The notes: generated from the sequence alone by a model not told the origin. A DNA stretch of 64,000 nucleotides from Bacillus mycoides (GCF_001757995.1 NZ_LXLV01000026.1:1-64000), one strand, 5' to 3'. Shown: positions 27,375 through 35,930, counted from the first letter of the stretch. Made by a program: numbers and translations.

Positions 27375-28270
27375 AATACTATGAATCTTTTAGTGAACAG
27401 ACAAAGCATTACACAGTAGAAGGGGTATTAGACTATTTTAATAAACGTGTTAGAGTTGATCACTATACAGGAAATGTTGAACGTATTATACAAACAATCG
27501 ATGAATTAGCAGAGAAACATTCTTTCACTAAATGTATTATTAAAGGAAAGGGAGAGCATGTTTCAACATGGCTCTCTTTCGGTTTCTTATTGGAAGCAAC
27601 GATACCTCATTATTTTCAAGGACACGATGCGTACTTCTTCGTGAAATATCATTCCAATGAAAGACGAAATAGTATTCATTGGAATGAGGAAGATAGCATT
27701 TTAAGTGGTGTAAAAGCAAAAGAAGTGAAAGAAAAAATAGTCCCAGAGGAGTTTGTATTAAGAAAAGCGACAGAAGAGGACGCGGAAGAATTAGCAATTG
27801 TCTTTGGGAAAGTATTTGAAGTTTATCCGACACCTTTAAATGAATCGAATTATGTAAAACAGACGATGAAGGAAGACGATACAATTTACTATGTTTATGA
27901 ATTCAAAGGGAAAATTATTAGTACAGCATCTGCTGAAATGAACGTGAAAGAGGGTAATGCAGAATTAACGAATTGTGCTACATTACCTGAATATCGAAAA
28001 CATGGTTTTATGAAAAGTTTGCTAATTAAGTTAGAGGAAGAACTTAAAGAAAGATCTATTTTTTGTTCCTATACAATTGCTCGTTCGCTATCTTTCGGTA
28101 TGAATGCAGCCTTTCATCAATTAGGCTATACATATACGGGAAGGCTCGCGAATAATTGCTACATTTTTGATAAGTTGGAAGATATGAATATATGGGTGAA
28201 AGATTTATCAAGCTATTCGAAAGTAGTAAGACTCCCGCCTCAAAATTCAGCTGTAAAGCAAAGCAGTTAG
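27371..28270 (+). CDS. ablB: beta-lysine N6-acetyltransferase, with repeat-encoded C-terminus
   Basis: GNAT acetyltransferase (YodP/AblB) of 299 aa that uses acetyl-CoA on beta-lysine made by KamA. The GNAT core is in the second half: FVLRKATEEDAEELA (about 131), then CATLPEYRKHGFMKSLLIKLEEEL with the Q/R-x-x-G/A loop. The final 22 residues (from about DLSSYSKVVRLPPQNSAV) are encoded by a bcr-like repeat that begins at 28203, so the native C-terminus appears replaced. It is the last gene of the yodT operon. Confidence 0.83.
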   Translation: MKYYESFSEQTKHYTVEGVLDYFNKRVRVDHYTGNVERIIQTIDELAEKHSFTKCIIKGKGEHVSTWLSFGFLLEATIPHYFQGHDAYFFVKYHSNERRNSIHWNEEDSILSGVKAKEVKEKIVPEEFVLRKATEEDAEELAIVFGKVFEVYPTPLNESNYVKQTMKEDDTIYYVYEFKGKIISTASAEMNVKEGNAELTNCATLPEYRKHGFMKSLLIKLEEELKERSIFCSYTIARSLSFGMNAAFHQLGYTYTGRLANNCYIFDKLEDMNIWVKDLSSYSKVVRLPPQNSAVKQSS

Positions 28271-28333
28271 GTGGGAGTCGGGATAATAATCAGTGGGGAT
28301 GAATAAAGCCCCACTGATTAAAGTTTCACTTAA
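28203..28333 (+). repeat. bcr-like dispersed repeat, copy A
   Basis: It shares with copy B (55759-55917) the blocks AGTAAGACTCCC, CTCAAAATTC, AATAATCAGTGGGGATGAA and GATTAAA-TTTCACTTA, in the same order. The middle block found in B (about 30 bases) is deleted. The left end lies inside ablB and supplies its stop codon. Confidence 0.75.
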
Positions 28334-28415
28334 CCATAAATAAGCGATAGAAATATATACAAATTTCATCAAAATAATAGAACGGAATCGCCATGCTTAT
28401 AATCGCAAAGAGGGA

Positions 28416-28453
28416 TGCCAAAAATCCGGCATGCATTTGCCAGATTTTCGGCA
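28416..28453. promoter_or_regulatory. tandem TGCC-N8-GGCA sites before kamR
   Basis: TGCCAAAAATCCGGCA (28416-28431) and TGCCAGATTTTCGGCA (28438-28453) are two dyads 22 bp apart, two turns of the helix. They lie immediately upstream of the kamR ribosome binding site. They could be operators (for example self-binding by KamR) or RNA hairpins. Confidence 0.45.
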
Positions 28454-28468
28454 AAAGGGGGGATGATA

Positions 28469-29848
28469 TTGCTAGCAGTTTCGACACAAGAAGTCATTGA
28501 AGCGATTTTGGGCAGTATTGATGAGGCTATACACGCAGTAGATGAAAATGGCATTACAATTTTTTACAATACCGTTGCAGCAAAACATGATGGATCCAAA
28601 ATTGAAAAAGTGTTAGGAAAGCATTTGTTAGAAGCGTTCCCTTCTTTATCTAGGGACACGAGTACATTGATGAAGGTGTTAGATACAAAAAAACCAATTG
28701 TACATCAAGTGCAGCATTATCAAAATTTAAATGGAGAAGATGTTTGTACGGTAAATACGACGTTACCTATTTTTATAGATGGAAATATTGCTGGTGCTGT
28801 TGAAATTGCAAAGGACTATTCTACAATTCAAAAACTTACTGATACAATAGTCGATTTACAGTCAAAAATAAAGCGATCATCTGGCAAAAAAGCGATAAAA
28901 AAGCATGTTGCGTTTGAGACGATAGTAACTAATGATGCTCGGTTTAAACAGACGAAAGAGTTAGCTCAAAAAGTAGCCCCAACTGATGCAAATGTTTTAA
29001 TATATGGTGAAACAGGAACAGGGAAAGAGCTATTTGTGCAAGCAATTCATGAAGCTTCTAAACGGAAAAATAAGCCATTTATTGCACAAAACTGCGCAGC
29101 TTTGCCAGAGTCGCTATTAGAAAGTTTATTGTTTGGAACTACAAAAGGAAGCTATACAGGGGCAATTGAACGAGCAGGGTTATTTGAACTTGTAGATGGA
29201 GGAACATTATTTTTAGATGAACTGAATTCAATGCCACTCGATTTACAAGCGAAGATGCTACGTGTATTAGAAGATGGAGTTATTCGTCGCATTGGTGATA
29301 ATAAGACGAGAAAAGTAGATGTTCGCGTTATTACTGCAATGAATCAGCCTCCAGAAGTATGTTTAAGAGAAAATAAAATTCGCACTGATTTATACTATCG
29401 ATTAAATGTGTTTTCATTATATATTCCGCCGCTTCGCGAAAGAACTGAGGATGTACTGTTATTAGCGTCTTACTTTTTGAAAGAATATAATAAAAGTTAT
29501 AAAAAAGGTGTACTTCAAATTGATAAGGAAGCGAAAGAAAGATTACAAGCTTATCAATGGCCTGGAAATGTTCGTGAGTTAAAACATACGATTGAACATG
29601 CTGTCATTATTACGGAAGGGAATTCGTTAACAGCAAATTGCTTACCACGAACATTTCGGAAAGAGAAACTTCCGAAGAAGAAAAGTATATTACCGCTTAG
29701 GGAAGCTCTTCATCAAACGGAAAAGGAATTAATAGATCAAGCGTTAATTGAAACGGAAGGGAATATTTTGCAAGCAGCAAAAATGTTAGGTATTCCGCGT
29801 CAAACGCTTCAATATAAACTGAGCAAGTACGACAAAACCGCCGAATAA
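28469..29848 (+). CDS. kamR: sigma-54-dependent activator of kamA
   Basis: A 459-aa enhancer-binding protein with an N-terminal PAS domain (about 1-115; [19 protein letters not shown]), an AAA+ central domain with [10 protein letters not shown] (Walker A), a GSYTGA loop (variant of GAFTGA that contacts sigma-54) and GGTLFLDEL (Walker B), and a C-terminal Fis-type helix-turn-helix ([17 protein letters not shown]). A PAS-AAA-Fis KamR is known to activate kamA in B. thuringiensis. The TTG at 28469 is 8 bases from AAAAGGGG; an ATG at 28463 touches the site. Confidence 0.85.
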   Translation: MLAVSTQEVIEAILGSIDEAIHAVDENGITIFYNTVAAKHDGSKIEKVLGKHLLEAFPSLSRDTSTLMKVLDTKKPIVHQVQHYQNLNGEDVCTVNTTLPIFIDGNIAGAVEIAKDYSTIQKLTDTIVDLQSKIKRSSGKKAIKKHVAFETIVTNDARFKQTKELAQKVAPTDANVLIYGETGTGKELFVQAIHEASKRKNKPFIAQNCAALPESLLESLLFGTTKGSYTGAIERAGLFELVDGGTLFLDELNSMPLDLQAKMLRVLEDGVIRRIGDNKTRKVDVRVITAMNQPPEVCLRENKIRTDLYYRLNVFSLYIPPLRERTEDVLLLASYFLKEYNKSYKKGVLQIDKEAKERLQAYQWPGNVRELKHTIEHAVIITEGNSLTANCLPRTFRKEKLPKKKSILPLREALHQTEKELIDQALIETEGNILQAAKMLGIPRQTLQYKLSKYDKTAE

Positions 29849-29860
29849 TCGGCGGTTTTT
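29836..29860 (+). terminator. terminator overlapping the kamR stop
   Basis: The AACCGCCGA / TCGGCGGTT stem followed by TTTTT starts before the TAA stop at 29846-29848. Confidence 0.9.
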
Positions 29861-30004
29861 GTGTGTTTGCACCAATAAAAGAGCGTTTACATATATAACA
29901 AGTAATGAATATGATAGTAAATATCGTTTTAGTACAGCACTTAAAAATATTTATTCTCTTATATAATAGGGTATTTCTCGCATTTACTTATCAAGAATAT
30001 GAAG

Positions 30005-30020
30005 TTGGCATAATTATTGC
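30005..30020 (+). promoter_or_regulatory. sigma-54 promoter of kamA
   Basis: TTGGCATAATTATTGC carries the -24 GG and -12 GC exactly 10 bases apart, matching the sigma-54 consensus. It lies 38 bases before the kamA ATG and downstream of the kamR gene, whose product is a sigma-54 activator. Confidence 0.85.
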
Positions 30021-30058
30021 TTATATAAAGGATGAGCGTATAAAAAGGGGGAATAGCA

Positions 30059-31477
30059 ATGTTACATGATGTATACAAACCAAATCGTCACTGGAAGGAT
30101 ATTGAATTATGGAAAGATGTTACAGAAGAACAATGGAATGACTGGGTTTGGCAATTAACGAATACGATCAAAACTTTAGATGATTTAAAGAAAATAATTA
30201 ACTTAACACCTGAAGAAGAAGAAGGTGTTAAAATTTCAACGAAAACGATCCCGTTAAACATTACACCGTACTATGCTTGGCTAATGAATCCTGATGACCC
30301 ACGCTGTCCGATTCGGATGCAATCAGTACCGATTTCGGAAGAGTTATATAAAACAAAATATGATTTAGAAGATCCGCTTCATGAAGATGAAGATTCACCA
30401 GTTCCAGGATTAACGCATCGCTATCCAGACCGCGTACTATTTTTAGTAACGAATCAATGTTCTATGTATTGTCGTTACTGTACACGTCGTCGTTTTAGTG
30501 GACAAATTGGAATGGGCGTACCGAAAAAGCAATTAGATGATGCGATTGCTTATATTAGTGAAACACCACAAGTACGTGACGTTTTAATTTCTGGCGGTGA
30601 TGGACTTCTAATTAATGATAAAATTTTAGAATATGTATTAAAGAATTTACGAGCAATCCCGCATGTTGAGATTATTCGTATCGGAACGAGAGCACCAGTT
30701 GTATTCCCACAGCGTATTACAGAAAATCTGTGTAACATAATTAAAAAATACCATCCAGTATGGTTAAATACGCATTTTAATACTTCTATTGAGATTACAG
30801 AAGAATCGAAACTAGCATGTGAAATGCTTGCAAATGCAGGTGTTCCAATTGGAAACCAAGCTGTAATTTTAGCTGGAATTAATGACAGCGTTCCAATTAT
30901 GAAAAAACTTATGCATGATTTAGTGAAAATTCGTGTTCGTCCATATTATATTTACCAATGTGATTTATCAGAAGGTATCGGTCATTTCCGTGCACCAGTT
31001 TCTAAAGGATTAGAAATTATTGAAGGCTTACGTGGACATACGTCTGGTTATGCAGTACCAACTTTCGTTGTCGATGCACCGGGTGGAGGCGGAAAAATTG
31101 CGCTTCAGCCAAACTATTTAATTTCACAAAGTGCGGATAAAGTTGTTCTTCGTAACTTTGAAGGGGTTATTACAACGTATCCAGAACCAGAAAACTATAT
31201 CCCAGGAAGAGCAGAAGGCTACTTTAAAGAAATTTATCCGACTTATGAAGAGAAACGTTCTGATATCGGTGTTGCAGGATTGATGAGTGATAGGAAATTT
31301 AATCTTGTTCCAGATGATTTACAACGTATGAATCGCCGTAAAGATTATGAAGTCAATGAAACGCATGCTTCTTTAAAAGATAAACGTGATAAGCGTGATC
31401 AATTAAAAGATAAAAAATATCAAGCACAAATGGCAAAGTTAGATGACGACAAAAAAAATGAGGGTGACGTAGTATGA
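30059..31477 (+). CDS. kamA: L-lysine 2,3-aminomutase
   Basis: Radical SAM/PLP enzyme converting L-lysine to beta-lysine. The 472-aa protein has the 4Fe-4S motif C134-x3-C138-x2-C141 in CSMYCRYCTRRRF and the PLP lysine K346 in DAPGGGGKIALQP. AAAAAGGGGG lies 8 bases before the ATG. The C-terminal 50 residues are very charged (repeated KDKRDK), as in other Bacillus KamA. It overlaps yokU by ATGA. Expression should follow the sigma-54 promoter and KamR, giving an amino-acid or sporulation-linked control separate from the yodT operon. Confidence 0.93.
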   Translation: MLHDVYKPNRHWKDIELWKDVTEEQWNDWVWQLTNTIKTLDDLKKIINLTPEEEEGVKISTKTIPLNITPYYAWLMNPDDPRCPIRMQSVPISEELYKTKYDLEDPLHEDEDSPVPGLTHRYPDRVLFLVTNQCSMYCRYCTRRRFSGQIGMGVPKKQLDDAIAYISETPQVRDVLISGGDGLLINDKILEYVLKNLRAIPHVEIIRIGTRAPVVFPQRITENLCNIIKKYHPVWLNTHFNTSIEITEESKLACEMLANAGVPIGNQAVILAGINDSVPIMKKLMHDLVKIRVRPYYIYQCDLSEGIGHFRAPVSKGLEIIEGLRGHTSGYAVPTFVVDAPGGGGKIALQPNYLISQSADKVVLRNFEGVITTYPEPENYIPGRAEGYFKEIYPTYEEKRSDIGVAGLMSDRKFNLVPDDLQRMNRRKDYEVNETHASLKDKRDKRDQLKDKKYQAQMAKLDDDKKNEGDVV

Positions 31478-31746
31478 ATTGTATGTGGTGTGACAGTACA
31501 GAAGCGAAAGAAAGCTTGAATACTGTATATTGGGAATTACCAGATGGTACGAAAGCCATTGAAATCCAAGAGACACCATGTATTACTTGTTCCTCATGTG
31601 GAATGGACTATCAAGCAGACCATACTGTAAAAGAAATTGAAGATCAGTTGTTTTTAATTTATACGAAAGATTTGCCAAAACAACTAACATTCGAAGAGTT
31701 GATGGGAAGACCACGTTTATTAAAAAGGAATTATTTCGACTTTTAA
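31474..31746 (+). CDS. yokU: YokU family zinc-finger-like protein
   Basis: A 90-aa protein with two CxxC pairs, CMWC at residue 3 and CITCSSCG near 36-43, that may bind one zinc. The start overlaps the kamA stop (ATGA) as in B. subtilis, where yokU follows kamA. It may help KamA or bind nucleic acid; the role is unknown. Confidence 0.82.
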   Translation: MNCMWCDSTEAKESLNTVYWELPDGTKAIEIQETPCITCSSCGMDYQADHTVKEIEDQLFLIYTKDLPKQLTFEELMGRPRLLKRNYFDF

Positions 31747-31769
31747 CCAGCTTTTATGCTGGTTTTTTT
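31745..31769 (+). terminator. terminator of the kamA-yokU unit
   Basis: The AACCAGC / GCTGGTT stem is followed by seven T. Confidence 0.85.
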
Positions 31770-31818
31770 CTTTTTCGCCTTGTATAATGTACCCAAGTTA
31801 GAAAGGTAGGGAATATTT

Positions 31819-32034
31819 TTGAAAAAGACATTTTACCATTATATGATGAAGCACCGTGCAGCTTTATTTAAAAATGAAATATCAGATTTAGCAGAGGCGA
31901 TGTATGATGATTTAAGTTTTCCGAAGCAATCTGAAGACTATGATGTAATTAGTTCATACTTAGAGTTAAGTGGAATGCTAGAAAGTATGTCTATATTTGA
32001 TGATGCATGGGCTTTATATATACAAGAGAGATAA
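31819..32034 (+). CDS. yozE: YozE family protein
   Basis: A 71-aa helical protein of the YozE (UPF0346) family, with FYHYMMKHR at the N-terminus and the ISDLAEAMYDDLSFPKQSED segment. Starts at TTG 7 bases after AGGTAGGG. Gene order next to yokU and yodN is as in B. subtilis. The function is unknown, perhaps DNA binding as proposed for the fold. Confidence 0.82.
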   Translation: MKKTFYHYMMKHRAALFKNEISDLAEAMYDDLSFPKQSEDYDVISSYLELSGMLESMSIFDDAWALYIQER

Positions 32035-32058
32035 CGATATGAAGTTTTAGGAAAATGA

Positions 32059-32084
32059 AAGCTAGTTTAACTACTAGCTTTTTT
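32059..32084 (+). terminator. yozE terminator
   Basis: The AAGCTAGT / ACTAGCTT stem with a TTAACT loop is followed by TTTTTT. Confidence 0.85.
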
Positions 32085-32211
32085 GAGTTATATACAAATT
32101 CTACTTTTTTATTGAAAAAATTTATGAATATAAGCTTCTGTGATAAGCGTTTTTATGTAGGTTGCATATACTGTTATCAAAATCACGACGTTTAAAAAAG
32201 GAGAGATATAG

Positions 32212-32874
32212 ATGGCAAGGAAAAAACAACCTAAATATAACGTAGGGGACATAGTCGTGATTACGCTATATGGAACCGTTGGGAAAATTACAAATATGAA
32301 AATTTTAGATGGAGTTTACGTATACGAAGTAAATAATCACGATGGATTTTATGTAGAACAAACTTTGCAGCATGTTACAGAGCAAGAAATGAAAAAGGGT
32401 GACACAGAGTGGATTGAATTAAATTATAACTTTACGTTTGGTGATCTCGTGCAAGTAACTGGATATGATAAAGATGTTTTTCGTATTGTTGGTTTTCGTA
32501 CAGAAGTATGGAGATATAAAAATGATGCATGGGAAGATACTATATATGAATTGTCACGAATTACTGATGGTGAATGGTTAGAAGCTGATGAATCTGATTT
32601 AACATTACTTGCCAATGCACAAACGGCAAATGCAATTTTGAAGAAAATGAAACAAGATAAAGCTGGTATGAATAAATTGGATTTAGGAAAATTGAAGTCA
32701 ATTAACAATTCGAAAAAAGTAAGTGTAAAGACGAATCGCCAAGAAATTATTGATGGGTTATTAGATATTTATAATGATTATCATTTATTATTCGATACAT
32801 TTAAAGATGAAGAATATAAAATTGTTATGGATGTTGTTCAAAATTATTTAGTTAAATTGACAGAGAAAAAATAG
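32212..32874 (+). CDS. yodN: YodN-like protein
   Basis: A 220-aa cytoplasmic protein resembling B. subtilis YodN in length and in segments PKYNVGDIVVITLYGTVGKI and TEVWRYKNDAWEDTIYELSR. Two short beta-rich SH3-like repeats (about 8-50 and 75-120) precede a charged helical C-terminus. The start follows AAAGGAGAG. The function is unknown. Position between yozE and yozD supports the assignment. Confidence 0.75.
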   Translation: MARKKQPKYNVGDIVVITLYGTVGKITNMKILDGVYVYEVNNHDGFYVEQTLQHVTEQEMKKGDTEWIELNYNFTFGDLVQVTGYDKDVFRIVGFRTEVWRYKNDAWEDTIYELSRITDGEWLEADESDLTLLANAQTANAILKKMKQDKAGMNKLDLGKLKSINNSKKVSVKTNRQEIIDGLLDIYNDYHLLFDTFKDEEYKIVMDVVQNYLVKLTEKK

Positions 32875-32878
32875 TTAA

Positions 32879-33034
32879 CTAGAAAGAGAGAATAAATTGA
32901 ACAACAACATATGCAGTATAAGGTATGCCTACAATTATTAAAAAAATAAAAAGCCATTTAATAAGAGAGTCTGCCCATTGATCTTCATGCATGAACTCTT
33001 CTTTTGTTTGCTCTACTTCGTATTGGTATTCCAT
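32879..33034 (-). CDS. 51-aa small membrane protein
   Basis: An ATG at 33034-33032 follows AAAGGGGGAAATAATA (GGGGG at 33046-33042, 7-base spacing). The protein has a charged head, MEYQYEVEQTKEEFMHEDQW, then one or two membrane helices (about 24-50; IKWLFIFLIIVGIPYTAYVV) and stops at TAG 32881-32879. It converges on yodN with a gap of four bases. I do not recognise the family. Confidence 0.7.
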   Translation of the reverse strand: MEYQYEVEQTKEEFMHEDQWADSLIKWLFIFLIIVGIPYTAYVVVQFILSF

Positions 33035-33124
33035 TATTATTTCCCCCTTTGGATAGCTTGTACTAACATCGTATGCCCTTTGCCTACATGATATGACTTA
33101 TAAAAAAAGAAAAACTATTTTTCT

Positions 33125-33155
33125 AATCTCATATACATAATTTTGAGATTTTTTC
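33125..33155 (+). terminator. possible terminator/attenuator before yozD
   Basis: AATCTCA / TGAGATT pair around a 12-base loop and are followed by TTTTTT. It lies about 30 bases before yozD, so it may isolate yozD or attenuate a leader. Confidence 0.4.
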
Positions 33156-33183
33156 ATAAAACAGAAATAAAGGAGTGATGCTC

Positions 33184-33363
33184 ATGAAGGAAATTGAAGT
33201 CGTAATTGACACGGAAGAGATTGCGGAGTTTTTTTATGAGCGACTAATTGAAAGAGGGTACGTTCCAAAAAGAGAAGAAATTGAGGACCTGGCAGATATT
33301 ACATTTGAGTATTTATTAGAGAAATGCATGATTGATGAAGTTTTTGATGAAGAGGAAGATTGA
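33184..33363 (+). CDS. yozD: YozD family protein
   Basis: A 59-aa very acidic protein (KEIEVVIDTEEIAEFFYERL and a DEVFDEEED tail), matching YozD in size and place. AAGGAG has 8-base spacing to the ATG at 33184; GTG 33175 and ATG 33178 are too close. The function is unknown. Confidence 0.78.
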   Translation: MKEIEVVIDTEEIAEFFYERLIERGYVPKREEIEDLADITFEYLLEKCMIDEVFDEEED

Positions 33364-33367
33364 AAGT

Positions 33368-33394
33368 AACGGCGGGCTTAACTCGTCGTTTTTT
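33368..33394 (+). terminator. yozD terminator
   Basis: AACGGCG / CGTCGTT pair (one G-T) with a 9-base loop and are followed by TTTTTT. Confidence 0.8.
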
Positions 33395-33473
33395 ACTCTT
33401 TACAAACTTGTCACAAATATAGACAAGAATTGTTGGTATAATTAAAAGAAAATTTTATACAAGAGGTGAAGGG

Positions 33474-33656
33474 ATGTTCAAAAAAATTATTGATTCTTTA
33501 CTAGGAAAGAAAAAACATCGTTCGTATTCAAGTAGTGATTATCGCCATAGAGGGCGCTCTTATTCAAGTAGCGACTATAAACGACGTTCATCTGGTTATG
33601 GGCATCAGCATTATAAAAGAAAACGTAAAAGCCGTAGCTTCTTTTCAAGTAGCTGA
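33474..33656 (+). CDS. small Ser/Arg/Tyr-rich basic peptide
   Basis: A 60-aa, strongly basic protein built from repeats RSYSSSDYR / RSYSSSDYK and ending RKSRSFFSSS. The first 14 residues (MFKKIIDSLLGKKK) form an amphipathic basic helix that may bind membrane. AAGAGGTG precedes the ATG. Its stop TGA shares a base with the ATG of the kinase gene, so the two are translationally coupled. It resembles a phosphorylation substrate, which is an inference. Confidence 0.7.
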   Translation: MFKKIIDSLLGKKKHRSYSSSDYRHRGRSYSSSDYKRRSSGYGHQHYKRKRKSRSFFSSS

Positions 33657-34477
33657 TGAAATGGCCTCGTATACTAGCTTTATTTGATAGACCACTGCGA
33701 AAAAATACAATCGTTGCAGAGTGTTATAAGATTGAATCAGTAATTGGAATGGGCAGTTATGGGATTACATATGTCGTTAATGATTTACAAATAAATAGAT
33801 ATAAAGTCTTAAAACAATTAAGGCAAAGTAAACAAAGATATGAGTCTGGTAGAAAATCATTTGAGCAAGAGAAAGTGATTTTACAAACATTAAATCATGC
33901 GTCAATTCCTAAGCTACATGATCATTTCATATGGGAGAAAAAGAACTTTTTTGTGATGGAGTATATGCCAGGAGAAAATTTTGAAGATTATATTTTCTTA
34001 GATGGGCAAGTATATGATGAACGTGAAGTTTTTGAAATTTTATATGAAGTACTAGGAATTGTTTCGTATTTTCATAGTAAAGGTATCATTCACCGAGATT
34101 TACGTATTCCAAACATATTAATGAAAGAACATCAGATTAGTATTATTGATTTTGGATTGGCTAAATTGAAAGGTGAGGGTGATGAGCGAGCTATAACTTA
34201 TGAAGGTGAACAAGCTTTGATGCGAGAAGTTCACTTTCGTAGCGACTTTTATGCGCTCGGTCATTTCGTATTATTTTTATTGTATGCTGGTTATGAATCG
34301 ACTGAAAAAAAGGAAAAACCTTGGTATGAAGAGTTAGTGCTGGAAGAATATAATCGCGACATGCTAATGCGAATGTTACAAATGAAAGCGCCATACTATG
34401 AAAATGTACAAGATTTGAAAAAAGATGTAGCTTACGCTTTAGAAAGGATGGAGACCCCATGTTTCAAAAGTTTTTAG
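33656..34477 (+). CDS. Hanks-type serine/threonine kinase (YbdM-like)
   Basis: A soluble 273-aa kinase, one domain only. Glycine loop G31-MGSYG, ATP lysine K53 in VLKQL, catalytic loop H146-R-D148-LRIPN153 (R replaces the usual K at 150), and D165-FG. No transmembrane or PASTA region is present, unlike PrkC. The catalytic-loop change and small size resemble YbdM of B. subtilis. No ribosome binding site precedes the ATG beyond coupling to the upstream peptide. It overlaps spo0M by 19 bases. Confidence 0.82.
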   Translation: MKWPRILALFDRPLRKNTIVAECYKIESVIGMGSYGITYVVNDLQINRYKVLKQLRQSKQRYESGRKSFEQEKVILQTLNHASIPKLHDHFIWEKKNFFVMEYMPGENFEDYIFLDGQVYDEREVFEILYEVLGIVSYFHSKGIIHRDLRIPNILMKEHQISIIDFGLAKLKGEGDERAITYEGEQALMREVHFRSDFYALGHFVLFLLYAGYESTEKKEKPWYEELVLEEYNRDMLMRMLQMKAPYYENVQDLKKDVAYALERMETPCFKSF

Positions 34478-35214
34478 CAAGCGTTGGAATTGGAAGTGCA
34501 AAAGTAGATACTGTTCTTGAAAAAGATGAGTATATAGTTGGAGAAGAAATAGTAGGGAAGGTTCATATAACTGGAGGTTCAGTTAGCCAAGAAATTGAAA
34601 GCATTTACTTAACGTTGTCGACGTCATATGTAAGAGAAGTAGATGATAAAAAAGTAACTGCATCGTATGATTTAGAGCGAGTTCGTTTAACAGATCCATT
34701 TTCTGTAGAGCCAAATGAAAAAGTGGAAATTCCATTTTCGTTTTTAATGCCGATTGAAGCACCACTAACACTTGGAATGAAAACGGTTTGGGTTCATACA
34801 GGTCTTGATATTAAACGTAGTATTGATCCAAGTGACCGTGATTATATTCAAGTATTGCCGAATGCGCTATTGAACAGTGTATTAAATAGTGTAAATCAAT
34901 TAGGTTTTAAAGCGCGTCATATAGAATGCGAAGAATTACCGTATCGATTACGTAAGCAAGTTCCATTCGCGCAAGAATTTGAGTTTATTCCAGTTTCCGG
35001 AGAATATTATGGGAAATTAGATGAATTAGAATTATTATTTTTGCCAAGTGCCCACGATCGATTAGAAATTATTATGGAAGTAGATAGAAAATCACGTGGC
35101 TTGGCTGGTTTATTCGCAGAAGCGCTTGATCTTGATGAGAAGGTTATTCGCTTTACAGTAACAAGCGAAGATATTCCAACGATGCAGCAAAAAATTAACA
35201 ATAATATTTTTTAA
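34459..35214 (+). CDS. spo0M: Spo0M-like arrestin-fold sporulation protein
   Basis: A 251-aa protein of the Spo0M family, with the arrestin-like beta-sandwich fold. MFQKFLASVGIGSAKVDTVL and the GEEIVGKVHITGGSVSQEIE segment are characteristic; the C-terminal half contains RHIECEELPYRLRKQVPFAQ. Spo0M affects sporulation and cell-cycle timing in B. subtilis. Here it is coupled to a kinase gene. GGATGGAG precedes the ATG. Confidence 0.85.
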   Translation: MFQKFLASVGIGSAKVDTVLEKDEYIVGEEIVGKVHITGGSVSQEIESIYLTLSTSYVREVDDKKVTASYDLERVRLTDPFSVEPNEKVEIPFSFLMPIEAPLTLGMKTVWVHTGLDIKRSIDPSDRDYIQVLPNALLNSVLNSVNQLGFKARHIECEELPYRLRKQVPFAQEFEFIPVSGEYYGKLDELELLFLPSAHDRLEIIMEVDRKSRGLAGLFAEALDLDEKVIRFTVTSEDIPTMQQKINNNIF

Positions 35215-35217
35215 TAA

Positions 35218-35279
35218 ACTATGCATAAAAAAGAAATGGAGAGGAAAACTAAAACAACCGCTCCATTTTTTTGCATAGT
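35218..35279 (+). terminator. long-stem terminator after spo0M
   Basis: AAATGGAG (35234-35241) pairs with CTCCATTT (35261-35268), followed by seven T in all. The outer arms ACTATGCA / TGCATAGT (35218-35225 and 35272-35279) extend the structure. The right outer arm leads into the yodM ribosome binding site. Confidence 0.75.
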
Positions 35280-35291
35280 GAGGTTATGTAT

Positions 35292-35930
35292 GTGAAACGA
35301 TACCGACATTTATACTTGTTAAGTTGTACACTACTCATTTGTTTTGTCGCACTATCACTTTCGTATCATACCGCTTGTATTGAAAAATTTGATAATGTAG
35401 TCGCACACTTTATTCAAAGTTTCCGAAACGAGTATTTGACAACCTATTTTACTTGGGTGTCCTTTATCGGTTCAAAAAGAATATATTTCCCGTTACTCAT
35501 TATACTTGTAATGTATTTTCTCCTTAGAAAAAAAATATTAAGTGCATTACTTCTAACAATTAATTATTACGGATCACGTTATTTGAACAGTATGCTCAAA
35601 CTATGGTACGAACGAGCAAGACCTGATGTGACGCAGCTTGTTACAGCAACTGGATATAGCTTTCCGAGCGGTCATACGATGAACGCTACTGCTTTTTTAG
35701 GATTTATTGCATACGTCACAATTACAGAAGATCGTATTTCATTGCATAAAAAGTTGCTGATTATTTTTATAGCAAGCTTCGTTGTATTATCTATTTCAGT
35801 TAGCCGAATTTATCTTGGCGTGCACTATCCATCTGACATATTAGCCGGATGGGCAGCGGGCGGTAGCTGGCTCGTTTTATGTGTTATATTTCATAAGGCG
35901 TTCATTAAAAAAGAACCTATGTCAAAATAG
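35292..35930 (+). CDS. yodM: PAP2-family lipid phosphatase
   Basis: Membrane phosphatase of 212 aa with about six helices. The PAP2 signature is complete: KLWYERARP (motif 1), SFPSGHTMN (motif 2), and SRIYLGVHYPSD (motif 3). It probably dephosphorylates phosphatidylglycerol phosphate or undecaprenyl pyrophosphate. GTG 35292 has 8-base spacing from GTGAGG; the reading frame is open upstream without a site. The end overlaps the convergent CDF gene. Confidence 0.85.
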   Translation: MKRYRHLYLLSCTLLICFVALSLSYHTACIEKFDNVVAHFIQSFRNEYLTTYFTWVSFIGSKRIYFPLLIILVMYFLLRKKILSALLLTINYYGSRYLNSMLKLWYERARPDVTQLVTATGYSFPSGHTMNATAFLGFIAYVTITEDRISLHKKLLIIFIASFVVLSISVSRIYLGVHYPSDILAGWAAGGSWLVLCVIFHKAFIKKEPMSK

